From positions 1 through 64,000 of the forward strand of contig NZ_WSTC01000017.1 in assembly GCF_009789195.1 (NCBI RefSeq): DNA of 64,000 nt, written 5' to 3'. A program made the position numbers and the translations under genes. Below the pieces are notes generated by a model. The model saw only the letters and a list, made by a program, of their open reading frames with translations. It did no database searches and had not been told where the DNA came from. This document shows, one piece after another, positions 55,361 to 63,566 of this stretch; the first letter of the stretch is position 1; every line of letters begins with the position of its first letter. The DNA is from Paenibacillus sp. MMS18-CY102. Lineage in GTDB: Bacteria > Bacillota > Bacilli > Paenibacillales > Paenibacillaceae.

Positions 55361-56668
55361 TTACTTGCTTACCGAGCTTTTTGCTTTCGCCCATTGCTTG
55401 TTCAGCTTGTCCAGAACCGTTTGCGGGTCTTTCGCCAGCACGAACTCTTGCAGGAATTTGCCTTGATCAATTTGCGCCGCGTTTTGGATCGAAGTCGCCA
55501 AGTCGTTCGATGCGCCAAGCTCGATAAATTGCGGGTTATAGCTGTTGAACTCAGCGAGTTGTGGCAGCTTCGATTCTTTGGCCGCCAGAGTCGGAATAAA
55601 GCCTGCAAAGTCCTCATAACCGGATTCCTCAACCATCCATTTCACGAATGCTTTAGCCGCTGGAACATTGCCGTCTTTGTTAACTGCATAGAACCAGTCC
55701 GGATTCAATGGAGCCTTAAGTGAGCCCGAGTTGTCGACAGGGAATGGGAAGAAGCCGATATCTTCGGACGCTGCGCCATTCTCGATAACTTGGTTAATGA
55801 CCCAGTTGCCAAGCAGGTACATGCCGAACTTGCCTTGCGCAACATCTTTTTTCGATTTTTCCCAGTTCGACGAATTGATGTCCTTCTCCAGCAAGTCTTT
55901 CTCGTGCAGCGTACGAAGAATGGACCATGATTGGCCGTATACGCCATCCATCGTGTAAGGCGTGTCGGTTTCGGCACGTTTGTTTTGGTGGTCCGAAGCG
56001 CCGCCAATCATCGTCGGCACGTCGTATACCCATGCATCCAGCGGCCATTTATCTTTGAAGTTCGAAGCCAGCGGAATGATGCCCGCGTCCTTCAGCTTTT
56101 GCGCTGCTGCATAAAACTCGTCAAGCGTTTTAGGAATTGCCGTGATGCCTGCTTTAGCAAACGCTTTTTTGTTATACACGATGCCTACCGTGCTGTTGCC
56201 CGACGAAACGCCATACATTTTGCCTTCAAACGCTTTCAGGTCCTTGAAGCGAATGTCGCCGGAAAACGGAATATCATCAAGTGGCGCAAAATATTTCGGG
56301 AATTCCGAGTTTGCGATGCCAGGGCCGATCAGAATAACGTCTGGATATTTGCCGGAAGCGATCCGTACTTTCGACGTTTTCTCGTAATCGAGCACGGCTT
56401 CGAATTGAATCTCTACGCCTGGGTACTTTTCTTCGAAACGTTTTTTGTATTCCTTAAACTCTTTTCCGACCATGTCCGTGCGCTGCGTCAGGAAGGTGAC
56501 TTTGCCTTTGATCTCTTCCCCGCCCGTGTTGTTCGTTGCTTCTGTCACCGGCGCTTTGCCATCGTCAGCAGGCTTAACTTCATTGTTTGCATTATCTTTT
56601 CCGCCACACGCCACTAACATTGTTAGCATAATAACACTAACTAGAAATAACGATAATGATTTCTTCAC
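55361..56668 (-). CDS. Extracellular sugar-binding lipoprotein, family 1
   Basis: 435 aa. Lipoprotein signal MKKSLSLFLVSVIMLTMLVA-C with Cys21. Substrate-binding fold: ITFLTQR-like opening VTFLTQRTDMVGKEFKEYKK, VGIVYNKKAFAKAGITAIPK, GKFGMYLLGNWVINQ and IGFFPFPVDNSG. It captures an oligosaccharide for the two permeases downstream. Context (GH113-like hydrolase and epimerase on the other strand) suggests beta-mannosides or similar, unproven. A cre box and a palindrome lie in the divergent promoter region. Confidence 0.92.
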   Translation of the reverse strand: MKKSLSLFLVSVIMLTMLVACGGKDNANNEVKPADDGKAPVTEATNNTGGEEIKGKVTFLTQRTDMVGKEFKEYKKRFEEKYPGVEIQFEAVLDYEKTSKVRIASGKYPDVILIGPGIANSEFPKYFAPLDDIPFSGDIRFKDLKAFEGKMYGVSSGNSTVGIVYNKKAFAKAGITAIPKTLDEFYAAAQKLKDAGIIPLASNFKDKWPLDAWVYDVPTMIGGASDHQNKRAETDTPYTMDGVYGQSWSILRTLHEKDLLEKDINSSNWEKSKKDVAQGKFGMYLLGNWVINQVIENGAASEDIGFFPFPVDNSGSLKAPLNPDWFYAVNKDGNVPAAKAFVKWMVEESGYEDFAGFIPTLAAKESKLPQLAEFNSYNPQFIELGASNDLATSIQNAAQIDQGKFLQEFVLAKDPQTVLDKLNKQWAKAKSSVSK

Positions 56669-56813
56669 TTATTTATCCCCCTCTTTTCGTTTTGTTACCG
56701 CTTGCATTTCGAGTATATAACCTAATCGAAACAGAAAAAATGGTCTGTATTTTGTTTTCTAGTCTTCAATTTACCTTTTGGTTCAAATCTAATATTTCAC
56801 CAACAAGTTTTTG

Positions 56814-56827
56814 TGTAAGCGCTGTAA
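56814..56827. promoter_or_regulatory. cre-like site in the divergent sugar promoter region
   Basis: TGTAAGCGCTGTAA matches cre consensus TGWNANCGNTNWCA except at the thirteenth base. It lies 146 bases before the binding-protein start and about 205 before the hydrolase start, in the 363-base gap 56669-57031, which otherwise contains only AT-rich DNA and the palindrome at 56946. Confidence 0.6.
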
Positions 56828-56945
56828 ATTGCCAATAAATCATTTATATATGTAATCCTCCTGCTGCCTCACCTCATTTATTCGCTTACATTATTTTTTT
56901 ATGCCGATCCTATTGCCAAACGATGTGCCATGATGTTTACTTATG

Positions 56946-56968
56946 ATAACAAAACAATATTTTGTTAT
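56946..56968. promoter_or_regulatory. Palindrome ATAACAAAA-N5-TTTTGTTAT, candidate operator
   Basis: Perfect 9-base arms with a 5-base spacer (CAATA), 63 bases before the start of the GH113-like gene. A site for the LacI-type or AraC-type regulator of the neighbouring operon is possible; LacI sites usually have a central CG, which this lacks. Confidence 0.5.
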
Positions 56969-57031
56969 GCTAACTTCAATTAAGTTTGCATTCACCTTAG
57001 CATTTCATTATGAGTAATGGAGAGATGTTTA

Positions 57032-58006
57032 ATGTTTATGAGCAAGCTGGATCATTTTATCGGTGGGATGACATGGGGCTGGACTGGCGTTAGAGGCACT
57101 TGGGGGAACGATGAAGCACGCCAATCGATGGCACGCATGGTGGAACGCCTGAACGTGAATTGGACGGCTATCACATTTGCTGCCATGCAAGCGCATCCGC
57201 AAGCAACGAATATCGCTTATCAAGAAGCACCAACCGTAACCGACGCGGAAGTACGCAGCATGATAACGGAAGCCAAGCGGCACGGCCTAAAAGTATGCCT
57301 TAAACCTGTCGTTAATTGCACAGATGGCACATGGCGCGCCCATATTAACTTTTTTGACAACGATGTTCCTTGTGAGCCGAAGTGGTCCGAGTGGTTCGCA
57401 TCCTATACGGCATTCATGCTGCACTACGCCGCAATTGCTGAAGAAATGGGTTGCGAGATGCTGTGCATCGGCTGCGAGATGGTACAGACAGACCGCAGGG
57501 AATCCGAATGGCGCGCATTGATTAAGAAGATTAGAGCGGTATATAGCGGAATCGTTACTTACAATTGCGACAAATATCAAGAAAGCCATGTGCAATGGTG
57601 GGATGCCGTCGACGTGATCTCCTCCAGCGGCTACTATCCGATTAACGATTGGGACCAGCAACTGGATCGAATTGAGGCGGTTGTGAAGAAACATGGCAAG
57701 CCGTTCTTCTTTATGGAGGCAGGATGCCCCAGCCGCGAAGGGTCTGACCATTTGCCGAATGATTGGGGCCTGCCGGGAGATCCAGACGAGTCGGTCCAAC
57801 GCCGCTACTTTGAAACGATGTTCGATCGTTGCAACGCGCGAGACTGGGTTGGCGGGTTCATGTTATGGGATTGGCCCGCACTTCTGTATGCCGAACATGC
57901 CGCTTCGGGCAATGATGACTATTGCATGTTTGGCAAAGAAGCGGAAGCGGTTGTCCGTAGCTACTACACACTGAAAACAGCAGAACGGGAGAAATCAAAC
58001 ACATGA
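57032..58006 (+). CDS. GH113-like beta-mannanase or related glycoside hydrolase
   Basis: 324 aa from ATG 57032, which has GGAGAG seven bases upstream; an earlier ATG at 57017 would put that site inside the gene. No signal peptide, so cytoplasmic. TIM barrel of clan GH-A type: GGMTWGWTGVRGTWGNDEAR, CLKPVVNCTDGTWRAHINF, probable acid/base E149 in CIGCEMVQTDRRESEW and probable nucleophile E229 in PFFFMEAGCPSREG. The layout agrees with GH113 enzymes that cut beta-1,4-mannans. It likely acts on imported oligosaccharides. Overlaps the epimerase gene by four bases. Confidence 0.82.
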   Translation: MFMSKLDHFIGGMTWGWTGVRGTWGNDEARQSMARMVERLNVNWTAITFAAMQAHPQATNIAYQEAPTVTDAEVRSMITEAKRHGLKVCLKPVVNCTDGTWRAHINFFDNDVPCEPKWSEWFASYTAFMLHYAAIAEEMGCEMLCIGCEMVQTDRRESEWRALIKKIRAVYSGIVTYNCDKYQESHVQWWDAVDVISSSGYYPINDWDQQLDRIEAVVKKHGKPFFFMEAGCPSREGSDHLPNDWGLPGDPDESVQRRYFETMFDRCNARDWVGGFMLWDWPALLYAEHAASGNDDYCMFGKEAEAVVRSYYTLKTAEREKSNT

Positions 58007-59205
58007 CGAATACGACCCCGTGGAAACAAGAATGGGCCCAAGCGATACAGCAAGAGCTAGAAACTAATATTCTCGCGTTCTGGATGAAGCATGCGCCTGA
58101 CGACAATGGCGGCTTCATCGGAGAGATTGCACAGAATATGGCGAGAGTAGCCGATGCAGAGAAAAGCCTCGTATTGAACACGCGCATACTTTGGACGTTC
58201 GCATCCGCCTATCGGCTGTACCGCAAACCGGAATATGCAACCATCGCGGACCGCGCCTTTGCTTATTTAAAAGAGCGTTTTATCGATTCGCGCCACGGCG
58301 GGCTGTTCTGGATGCTCAATGCGGAGGGTGAGCCGGCCTCCGATAAAAAGCAGGTTTACGGCCAAGCTTTCGCCATCTATGCTTGGTCGGAGCATTATCG
58401 CGCGACGGGCAATCGCGAAGCGTTGGATGCGGCCATCGCCTTATTCAAGCTCATCGAACGCCACGGGCGCGACAGCATGCACGGCGGCTATTTTGAAGCG
58501 CTAGCAGCGGATTGGACAGCAACCGGCGAACTTAGCCTTAGCAATAAAGACTTGAATGAGAAGAAGTCGATGAACACGCATCTTCATGTGCTCGAAGGCT
58601 ACACGAACCTGTACCGGGTTTGGCCATCTGATGAGCTTCGCGAATCGCTTGCAGCACTCATTCAAGTCACACTGGATCATATCATCGATACTGGCACCGG
58701 CCACTTTAAGCTATTTTTTGATGAATGCTGGAACAATAAGTCCGATCATATTTCGTACGGGCACGACATCGAGGGCAGCTGGCTGTTAGTCGAGGCGGCT
58801 GAAGTGCTTGGAGACGAGGCGCTCACGAAATCTGTGAAAGCAGTCGCGCTATCTATGGCGGAAGCTACGCTTCGGGAAGGCGTTGATCCTGACGGTGGCA
58901 TTCCGAACGAAGCGGACGGCTCCGGTCTCATCGATACGGACAAAGATTGGTGGCCGCAAGCAGAAGCCGTCGTCGGGTTCTATAATGCCTACCAAATGAG
59001 CGGAGACGAGCGATACTTAAGCGCAGCGCGTTCGTCATGGCAGTTTATCGAATCGTTCCTCATCGATCGGGCTAACGGCGAGTGGTACTGGAGCGTGACC
59101 CGCGAAGGCGTTCCAACGGAAGGCCACCCGAAGGTTGGCGCTTGGAAATGCCCTTACCACAATGGCCGTGCTTGCTTCGAAATGCTGGAGCGGCTCAGCC
59201 GTTAA
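58003..59205 (+). CDS. AGE-family cellobiose/mannobiose 2-epimerase
   Basis: 400 aa (alpha/alpha)6 barrel. Family marks: NILAFWMKHAPDDNGGFIGE, LNTRILWTFASAYRL, MNTHLHVLEGYTNLYRVW, NKSDHISYGHDIEGSWLLVE and WKCPYHNGRACFEMLERL, with the His and Arg residues of the active site. It changes the reducing-end sugar of beta-1,4 disaccharides between gluco and manno forms. Beside a mannanase-like gene, mannobiose to mannosyl-glucose is the best guess; cellobiose or N-acylglucosamine activity cannot be excluded. Start overlaps the hydrolase stop (ATGA). Confidence 0.88.
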   Translation: MTNTTPWKQEWAQAIQQELETNILAFWMKHAPDDNGGFIGEIAQNMARVADAEKSLVLNTRILWTFASAYRLYRKPEYATIADRAFAYLKERFIDSRHGGLFWMLNAEGEPASDKKQVYGQAFAIYAWSEHYRATGNREALDAAIALFKLIERHGRDSMHGGYFEALAADWTATGELSLSNKDLNEKKSMNTHLHVLEGYTNLYRVWPSDELRESLAALIQVTLDHIIDTGTGHFKLFFDECWNNKSDHISYGHDIEGSWLLVEAAEVLGDEALTKSVKAVALSMAEATLREGVDPDGGIPNEADGSGLIDTDKDWWPQAEAVVGFYNAYQMSGDERYLSAARSSWQFIESFLIDRANGEWYWSVTREGVPTEGHPKVGAWKCPYHNGRACFEMLERLSR

Positions 59206-59228
59206 TTACTTGCCTGATTGAAGCACAA

Positions 59229-59266
59229 AAGGGTGTCCCACAAGCGGAAACCTGGGGACACCCTTC
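59229..59266 (+). terminator. Terminator of the GH113-epimerase operon
   Basis: AAGGGTGTCCC, loop, GGGGACACCCTT followed by CTT: an 11-base stem 22 bases after the stop codon. Confidence 0.75.
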
Positions 59267-59282
59267 TTCACTTTGTATATTC

Positions 59283-59414
59283 TAACGGACTCAGATGCCG
59301 CTATTTGAGCAAAATCGCCCACTCAAAGGTGCAATTGTGCCAAATAACGGCTGTGGAGTCCGTTACTTTTGCAATTGGCGATTTTGGAAGGCTATAACGT
59401 CACTGAGGTCCGTT
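59283..59414. repeat. Intergenic palindromic repeat, copy 1
   Basis: TAACGGACTCAGATGCCGCT at 59283-59302 faces AACGGCTGTGGAGTCCGTTA at 59346-59365, an imperfect long inverted repeat over an 83-base core. A second, weaker half unit (GCTATAACGTCACTGAGGTC near 59391-59410) follows. The same unit occurs again at 61969-62150 with about 85 percent identity in the core by eye. It fills most of the gap 59206-59430. Confidence 0.8.
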
Positions 59415-59430
59415 TAAAGACTGGCGTATA

Positions 59431-60717
59431 TTATTTCACAAGCAGCCGCGCTTCCCGCCATCTTGCATTGTACTGCTCGAAAGTTTGCTGTAAATCGGTC
59501 GAAGCGATCCACTCTTGAATATACTCACCCGACCAGAGGGAGATATTCGCCTTCTCCGCGATCTGAAGGAAACGGTCGCTAGGCGGCTTGCTCTCTACGA
59601 ATGTAGGTGAGAATGAAAGAAACTGGCTCATTTGCGGCAGCGTGGACATCTTCTCATTTTCGTTGACCGACAAATATCCCTCATCCCCCACATAGCCTGA
59701 CTGTTTGACGAAAAACTGGACCCATTCCTTCGCTAGCTCTTTCTTGCTGCTAAACTTGCTTACGCCGATGAACCAGTCCGGCACGAGCGGAGCGAACCGC
59801 CCTGCCGCCGCGTCATCATACGGAAATGGAAAAAATCCTATATCTTCTGAGCGTGCCCCTGCGTTTAAAACCTGTTGGATAACCCAATTGCCATTGAAGT
59901 AGATCGCTGCGTCGCCCGATGCGATTTTTTTCTTTGAAATTTCCCATTGGTTAGCGATGAGCCCTGACTCCGTATATCCTTTATCGATTAACGTCTTTAC
60001 GATGTTCATCGATTGCCCCCACGCATTATCGACCTGCCATGGATCGTCAGAATCAGCCATTGCATTCAAGTAGGTGTTGTCACCCGTCATAAATCCGACC
60101 AGTTCTTCTCCCCATAGCTTCATCGGCCATTGTGCGCCATAGTTAATATAAACAGGCGTAATTCCCGCCTTCTTCAGCTTCTCGCACGCAGCGTAGAAAG
60201 CGGTCAGTGTTGTTGGCAGCTCACGGATGCCTGCCTTCTCGAACGCCCTCTTATTATAAACAACCCCAATCGTCGCCGCGCCCGTCGCCATGCCGTACCT
60301 AGCGCCTTCGTAAGACTTATAGTCTTTGAAACGAATCGAATCAAACATTCCATCTGGCAACGGTTCAAAATATTGCGGCAAATCCTGTGCCATCAAATTG
60401 GCAGGGAGCAGCAGCACATCTCCCATATTGCGGGTAGAAAGGCGAACCATAATATCAGAGGTGTAATTGCTCAGCCCTTGAAACTCAACTTTAGCGCCAG
60501 GATGCTCGCGTTCGAATCGTTCCGCATAATGGCGCATCGTGCCATTTTCGATAAGATCAACCCGATTTGTTAGCACGGTTAGCGTCTCGGTTCGATTCTC
60601 GCCAGCAGCCAATTTGCCGCCCGTTGCGTTGCCATTCTCCACTTCCGCACCCGAGCAGCCCGTCAGCGCCCAAGAAACGGCGAGCACGAGCACCATCATC
60701 CAGACGGTTTTTTGCAT
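59431..60717 (-). CDS. Second sugar-binding lipoprotein, family 1, without its own permeases
   Basis: 428 aa, lipobox ALTGC with Cys21 (MQKTVWMMVLVLAVSWALTG). Clear paralogue of the protein at 55361-56668: shared IRFKDYKSYEGARYGMATG, IGVVYNKRAFEKAGIRELP, GNWVIQQVLNAGARSEDIGF and FFPFP. It is a single gene with a cre-like site 40 bases upstream. It may feed the same permeases with a different ligand, or present the ligand to the sensor kinase. Confidence 0.9.
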   Translation of the reverse strand: MQKTVWMMVLVLAVSWALTGCSGAEVENGNATGGKLAAGENRTETLTVLTNRVDLIENGTMRHYAERFEREHPGAKVEFQGLSNYTSDIMVRLSTRNMGDVLLLPANLMAQDLPQYFEPLPDGMFDSIRFKDYKSYEGARYGMATGAATIGVVYNKRAFEKAGIRELPTTLTAFYAACEKLKKAGITPVYINYGAQWPMKLWGEELVGFMTGDNTYLNAMADSDDPWQVDNAWGQSMNIVKTLIDKGYTESGLIANQWEISKKKIASGDAAIYFNGNWVIQQVLNAGARSEDIGFFPFPYDDAAAGRFAPLVPDWFIGVSKFSSKKELAKEWVQFFVKQSGYVGDEGYLSVNENEKMSTLPQMSQFLSFSPTFVESKPPSDRFLQIAEKANISLWSGEYIQEWIASTDLQQTFEQYNARWREARLLVK

Positions 60718-60756
60718 ATACCGTTCCCCCTTACGCGCACATAAGCCCAGCCGTAT

Positions 60757-60770
60757 AGGAAGCGCTTTCT
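60757..60770 (-). promoter_or_regulatory. cre-like site upstream of the second binding protein
   Basis: Minus strand AGAAAGCGCTTCCT, 11 of 14 matches to TGAAAGCGCTTTCA with the GAAAGCGCTT core complete. Located 40 bases before the ATG. Confidence 0.5.
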
Positions 60771-60870
60771 ATCATTATACGACAATCCTAACAGCAATAC
60801 TATATTTCAATAAATGTTAGGCTAACGAAGCATAGAAAGCTGTTGTTATCATATGTCTCCCCATTCATTA

Positions 60871-61746
60871 TCAGCGAAAAGTGAGCCCGTTATGCTTCAT
60901 TGCTTGGCGAAGCAATCGCACCGCATTTGGTCCAATGCCGTGCAATTGGTTCAGCTCCAGTTCACTAATTTGCGCAAGCTGCCCTAAATTCGCAATGCCC
61001 GCGCCTGCAAGAGCGCGCAGTGCAGGTTTCGCTAATCCAGCAGGCAAATCCAAGCTTTGAGCCCCTTCGCCCTCACTATTCCGATCGCGTACATCTACAC
61101 CTTCATCGGAACCGACGATAATCGTATCCGACATTTGAATAAACAAGCCATGCTCGACGACACCTGGTATCGCATGAAGCTGCTGGCCTAGTTTAGCGGC
61201 ATTCCCAATCTGTTCAAAATGGCAGTCAACTATATAATTGCCGTTGTCTGTGACATAAGGGGTACGGCCTTCCTGTAGGCGCAGTATCCCGTTGCTGCCC
61301 AGCTGCTCCAGCTTTTTCATCGTAAGCTCGAACGCGAAAGGTACAATTTCCACCGGCAACGGAAACTTGCCTAACTGGGCAACAGCCTTCGATTCATCAA
61401 CGATTACGATAAATTTTTTGCTGTTAGCCGCTAATATCTTCTCCCGGAGCAGGGCGCCTCCACCGCCTTTAATCAGATTGCCGTGGGTATCCACCTCATC
61501 TGCCCCGTCGATGCTAATATCAATAACATCGATCTCGGAGAACGGAATGATCGGGATGTGCAGCTCGCGCGCTAGCGCCTCCGATTGCTTCGAGCTGGCG
61601 ACCGCTTGAATGCTAAGGCCTTCCTGCACAAGCTTCGCAATGCGATGGATGGCAAAATAAGCAGTCGAACCCGTTCCTAAGCCGACAATCATTCCGTTGC
61701 CGATGTACTCTACTGCTTTCTCGGCCGCAACTCTTTTTGCATTCAT
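60871..61746 (-). CDS. rpiA: Ribose-5-phosphate isomerase A fused to a helix-hairpin-helix domain
   Basis: 291 aa; normal RpiA is about 225. Residues 1-222 are RpiA: VGLGTGSTAYFAIHRIA, ISIDGADEVDTHGNLIKGGG with D83 and K93, LLREKILA with catalytic E102, and the closing MSDTIIVGSDEGVDVRDR. After a short acidic linker (NSEGEGAQS) residues 234-291 form a helix-hairpin-helix-like module, LPAGLAKPALRALAGAGIAN then LHGIGPNAVRLLRQAM, similar to the RNA polymerase alpha C-terminal fold. It interconverts ribose-5-P and ribulose-5-P; the extension is unexplained. AGGAG lies six bases before ATG. The frame is continuous, so it is a true fusion. Confidence 0.9.
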   Translation of the reverse strand: MNAKRVAAEKAVEYIGNGMIVGLGTGSTAYFAIHRIAKLVQEGLSIQAVASSKQSEALARELHIPIIPFSEIDVIDISIDGADEVDTHGNLIKGGGGALLREKILAANSKKFIVIVDESKAVAQLGKFPLPVEIVPFAFELTMKKLEQLGSNGILRLQEGRTPYVTDNGNYIVDCHFEQIGNAAKLGQQLHAIPGVVEHGLFIQMSDTIIVGSDEGVDVRDRNSEGEGAQSLDLPAGLAKPALRALAGAGIANLGQLAQISELELNQLHGIGPNAVRLLRQAMKHNGLTFR

Positions 61747-61884
61747 TTATGCTCCTGCCTTTCTTCTCAATATTTGTATAGGAATTCATATCCAAACAGT
61801 AGCCCTGCATTTCCGGTGCCCTATTCACTCAGCGGCACGCCGGTCCTGGCTCTAGGGCAGATTGCGTTCCGTGCTGAAGCTGTC

Positions 61885-61970
61885 GCTCATTCTAGTTGGC
61901 TATCCGGCGATGATGAGCGACCGCTCGTTCTAGTTCGCTATCCGGCGCTGATGAGCGCGTGCTCATTCTA
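61885..61970. repeat. 38-base tandem repeat
   Basis: Units at 61885-61922 and 61923-61960 share GCTC-TTCTAGTT-GCTATCCGGCG and TGATGAGCG, with four or so differences, and a third partial unit GCTCATTCTA (61961-61970) runs into the palindromic repeat. No open frame covers it. Confidence 0.75.
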
Positions 61971-62150
61971 ACGGACTCAGGAGCCCTTATTCGCCCGAAA
62001 TCAGCCACTTTTCTGCTGTAACGGACTCAGATGCCGCTATTTGAGCAAAATCACCCCCTCGCACCCGCAATTGTGCTAAATAACGGCTGTGGAGTCCGTT
62101 ACAGTTTCAATCGGCGCTTTTTGAGGCATATAACGGCTCTGGAGTCCGCT
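61969..62150. repeat. Intergenic palindromic repeat, nested copy 2
   Basis: The core 62019-62101 repeats copy 1 (TAACGGACTCAGATGCCGCT ... CTGTGGAGTCCGTTA). It is flanked by outer half units, TAACGGACTCAGGAGCCCTT at 61969-61988 and CATATAACGGCTCTGGAGTC at 62126-62145, so a second hairpin can enclose the first. With the tandem repeat it fills most of the 625-base gap 61747-62371; no gene is seen in that gap. Confidence 0.8.
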
Positions 62151-62324
62151 AGAAAACCAACATGTCCGGGCATTGGCGGGTACTATGTGTTTCGGCCAAC
62201 AAGCATACGCTCATCATTATATAACAGGCCCAAGCATACGTTATAACATTCCGATATTGTTGGGATGATCGCGCACCATTCAGGTGCAACACCGACTTAA
62301 AGTTGGCGCTTCAACGGAACAGTC

Positions 62325-62363
62325 AAAAGGCTGCGCCTACATTCTCGTAGGCACAGCCTTTTT
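62325..62363. terminator. Terminator after the VOC-HAD pair
   Basis: AAAAGGCTG-CGCCTAC, loop ATTCTC, GTAGGC-ACAGCCTTTTT. It lies about ten bases past the HAD stop and can work for the minus strand (TTTTG tract) and the plus strand. Confidence 0.75.
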
Positions 62364-62371
62364 CATTGCTT

Positions 62372-63010
62372 TTACAGCCTCAGCCACTCATTTAACTCCA
62401 ACAGCTGTTCAATCCTTCCAATTGGCTCGACGCCGCGCGAGCGCATCGCCTCAAGGCTCGTGCCGTAGCTGACAAAAGATATTCCTGCATCGACTGAACC
62501 TTTCCCATCGATCCAAGAATCCCCAACGGAGAGCCAATTCGATGCTGGAATCCCACTGCGCTGCACCACCGTCTCATATCCGCTTGACGAAGGCTTCATC
62601 GCCTGCATACTCTCCCGGCCAACGATATACCTGAATCGATCGATAATTCCGGTATCCGTGAGCGCCCGCGCCGCAGCTTGTTCCGCATTATTCGTCACGA
62701 TCGCGAGGATGTACCGCTCATCCAGTGCACGCAACAGCTCTTCCGCTCCTGGCTCAAGGCCTGCATCAGCCATGCCCCGCACCTCATGCTCCACCGTTAA
62801 CCGCATGACTTCCTCATATCCCGCTTGGGACAAGCCAGCTTGCTTCGCTTCCTCGATTAGTATCGATGTCGTATAGCGGCTCAGATCGATTGCCTCCGGC
62901 ACCAACGAACGGCTTGCCAGCCAACCATGCACCTCCTGCTTCATTGCAGGGAAATCGATATGTGATCGGAGCAATGTATTGTCCATATCAAAAATAATGC
63001 CTTTCAGCAC
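62372..63010 (-). CDS. HAD-superfamily hydrolase
   Basis: 212 aa from GTG 63010, giving the natural opening MLKGIIFDMDNTLL; ATG 63031 or 63061 in the same frame are alternatives with poor ribosome sites. HAD motifs: DMDNTLL (nucleophile and acid Asp), IVTNNAEQA (motif II), KPSSSGYETVVQ (motif III Lys) and VGDSWIDGKGSVDAG (motif IV). Helical cap between I and II, as in phosphoglycolate-phosphatase-like proteins. The substrate is unknown. Overlaps or abuts the VOC gene upstream, so the two are co-transcribed. Confidence 0.9.
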   Translation of the reverse strand: MLKGIIFDMDNTLLRSHIDFPAMKQEVHGWLASRSLVPEAIDLSRYTTSILIEEAKQAGLSQAGYEEVMRLTVEHEVRGMADAGLEPGAEELLRALDERYILAIVTNNAEQAAARALTDTGIIDRFRYIVGRESMQAMKPSSSGYETVVQRSGIPASNWLSVGDSWIDGKGSVDAGISFVSYGTSLEAMRSRGVEPIGRIEQLLELNEWLRL

Positions 63011-63017
63011 GGCTCCT

Positions 63018-63377
63018 TCACTCCAACTCATAAAACCGAATGATATTCCCAAATGGATCATTTAACGTAATCGCTCGCTCTTTAGGGTCAAACCCCGGCC
63101 TTGCATGCTTGTACATTTGGCCGATTAACTTATGATGCAATTCCTCGATGTTCAGAACACCAACCCGAATAGCGGTTCCCGGCGTTCCATCTCCAAAATG
63201 CTCGGAAAGATGCAGTTGGCACTCTCCGCTCGACACCTGCATATAGAGAGGCAAATCCGGCTCGTAGCGATGCTCCCAATCCAGCTGAAAGCCAAGAAAG
63301 CCTATGTAAAATTCCTTCGCTTTGGTTTCATCAAATATGCGAAGAATCGGTGTTGTTCGTGCTATCGTATAGGTCAT
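63018..63377 (-). CDS. VOC/glyoxalase-superfamily protein, bleomycin-resistance-like
   Basis: 119 aa from ATG 63377 (GGGAGG seven bases upstream; the longer frame to 63410 lacks support). VOC fold of two beta-alpha-beta3 units: TTPILRIFDETKAKEFYIGF, LGFQLDWEHRYEPDLPLYMQ, CQLHLSEHFGDGTPG and AITLNDPFGNIIRFYELE. The pattern with LHLSEHFGDGTPG is that of BRP/glyoxalase-like binding proteins that sequester antibiotics, but many members have other or unknown jobs. First gene of a pair with the HAD hydrolase. Confidence 0.87.
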   Translation of the reverse strand: MTYTIARTTPILRIFDETKAKEFYIGFLGFQLDWEHRYEPDLPLYMQVSSGECQLHLSEHFGDGTPGTAIRVGVLNIEELHHKLIGQMYKHARPGFDPKERAITLNDPFGNIIRFYELE

Positions 63378-63566
63378 CCCACAGCCTCCCAGCTTACAAT
63401 TCTTGCTCAACTAGATGTTCGACACAAGCAGCCACCCTCCTGCAAAACCGGCATCCCACTTACTCGATCATTGCCACTACACAGCAAATAAATTACTATT
63501 CTATTAAAAGGTGGTTGCTATATACTACTCTTATCCGACGCAGCAGAAAGGATTGAACGCGAACCT

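Noticed and set aside
59283-59414. Possible CRISPR array or integration site at the repeats
   Set aside because: The repeats are palindromic, long and not evenly spaced with unique spacers; no cas or integrase gene is near.
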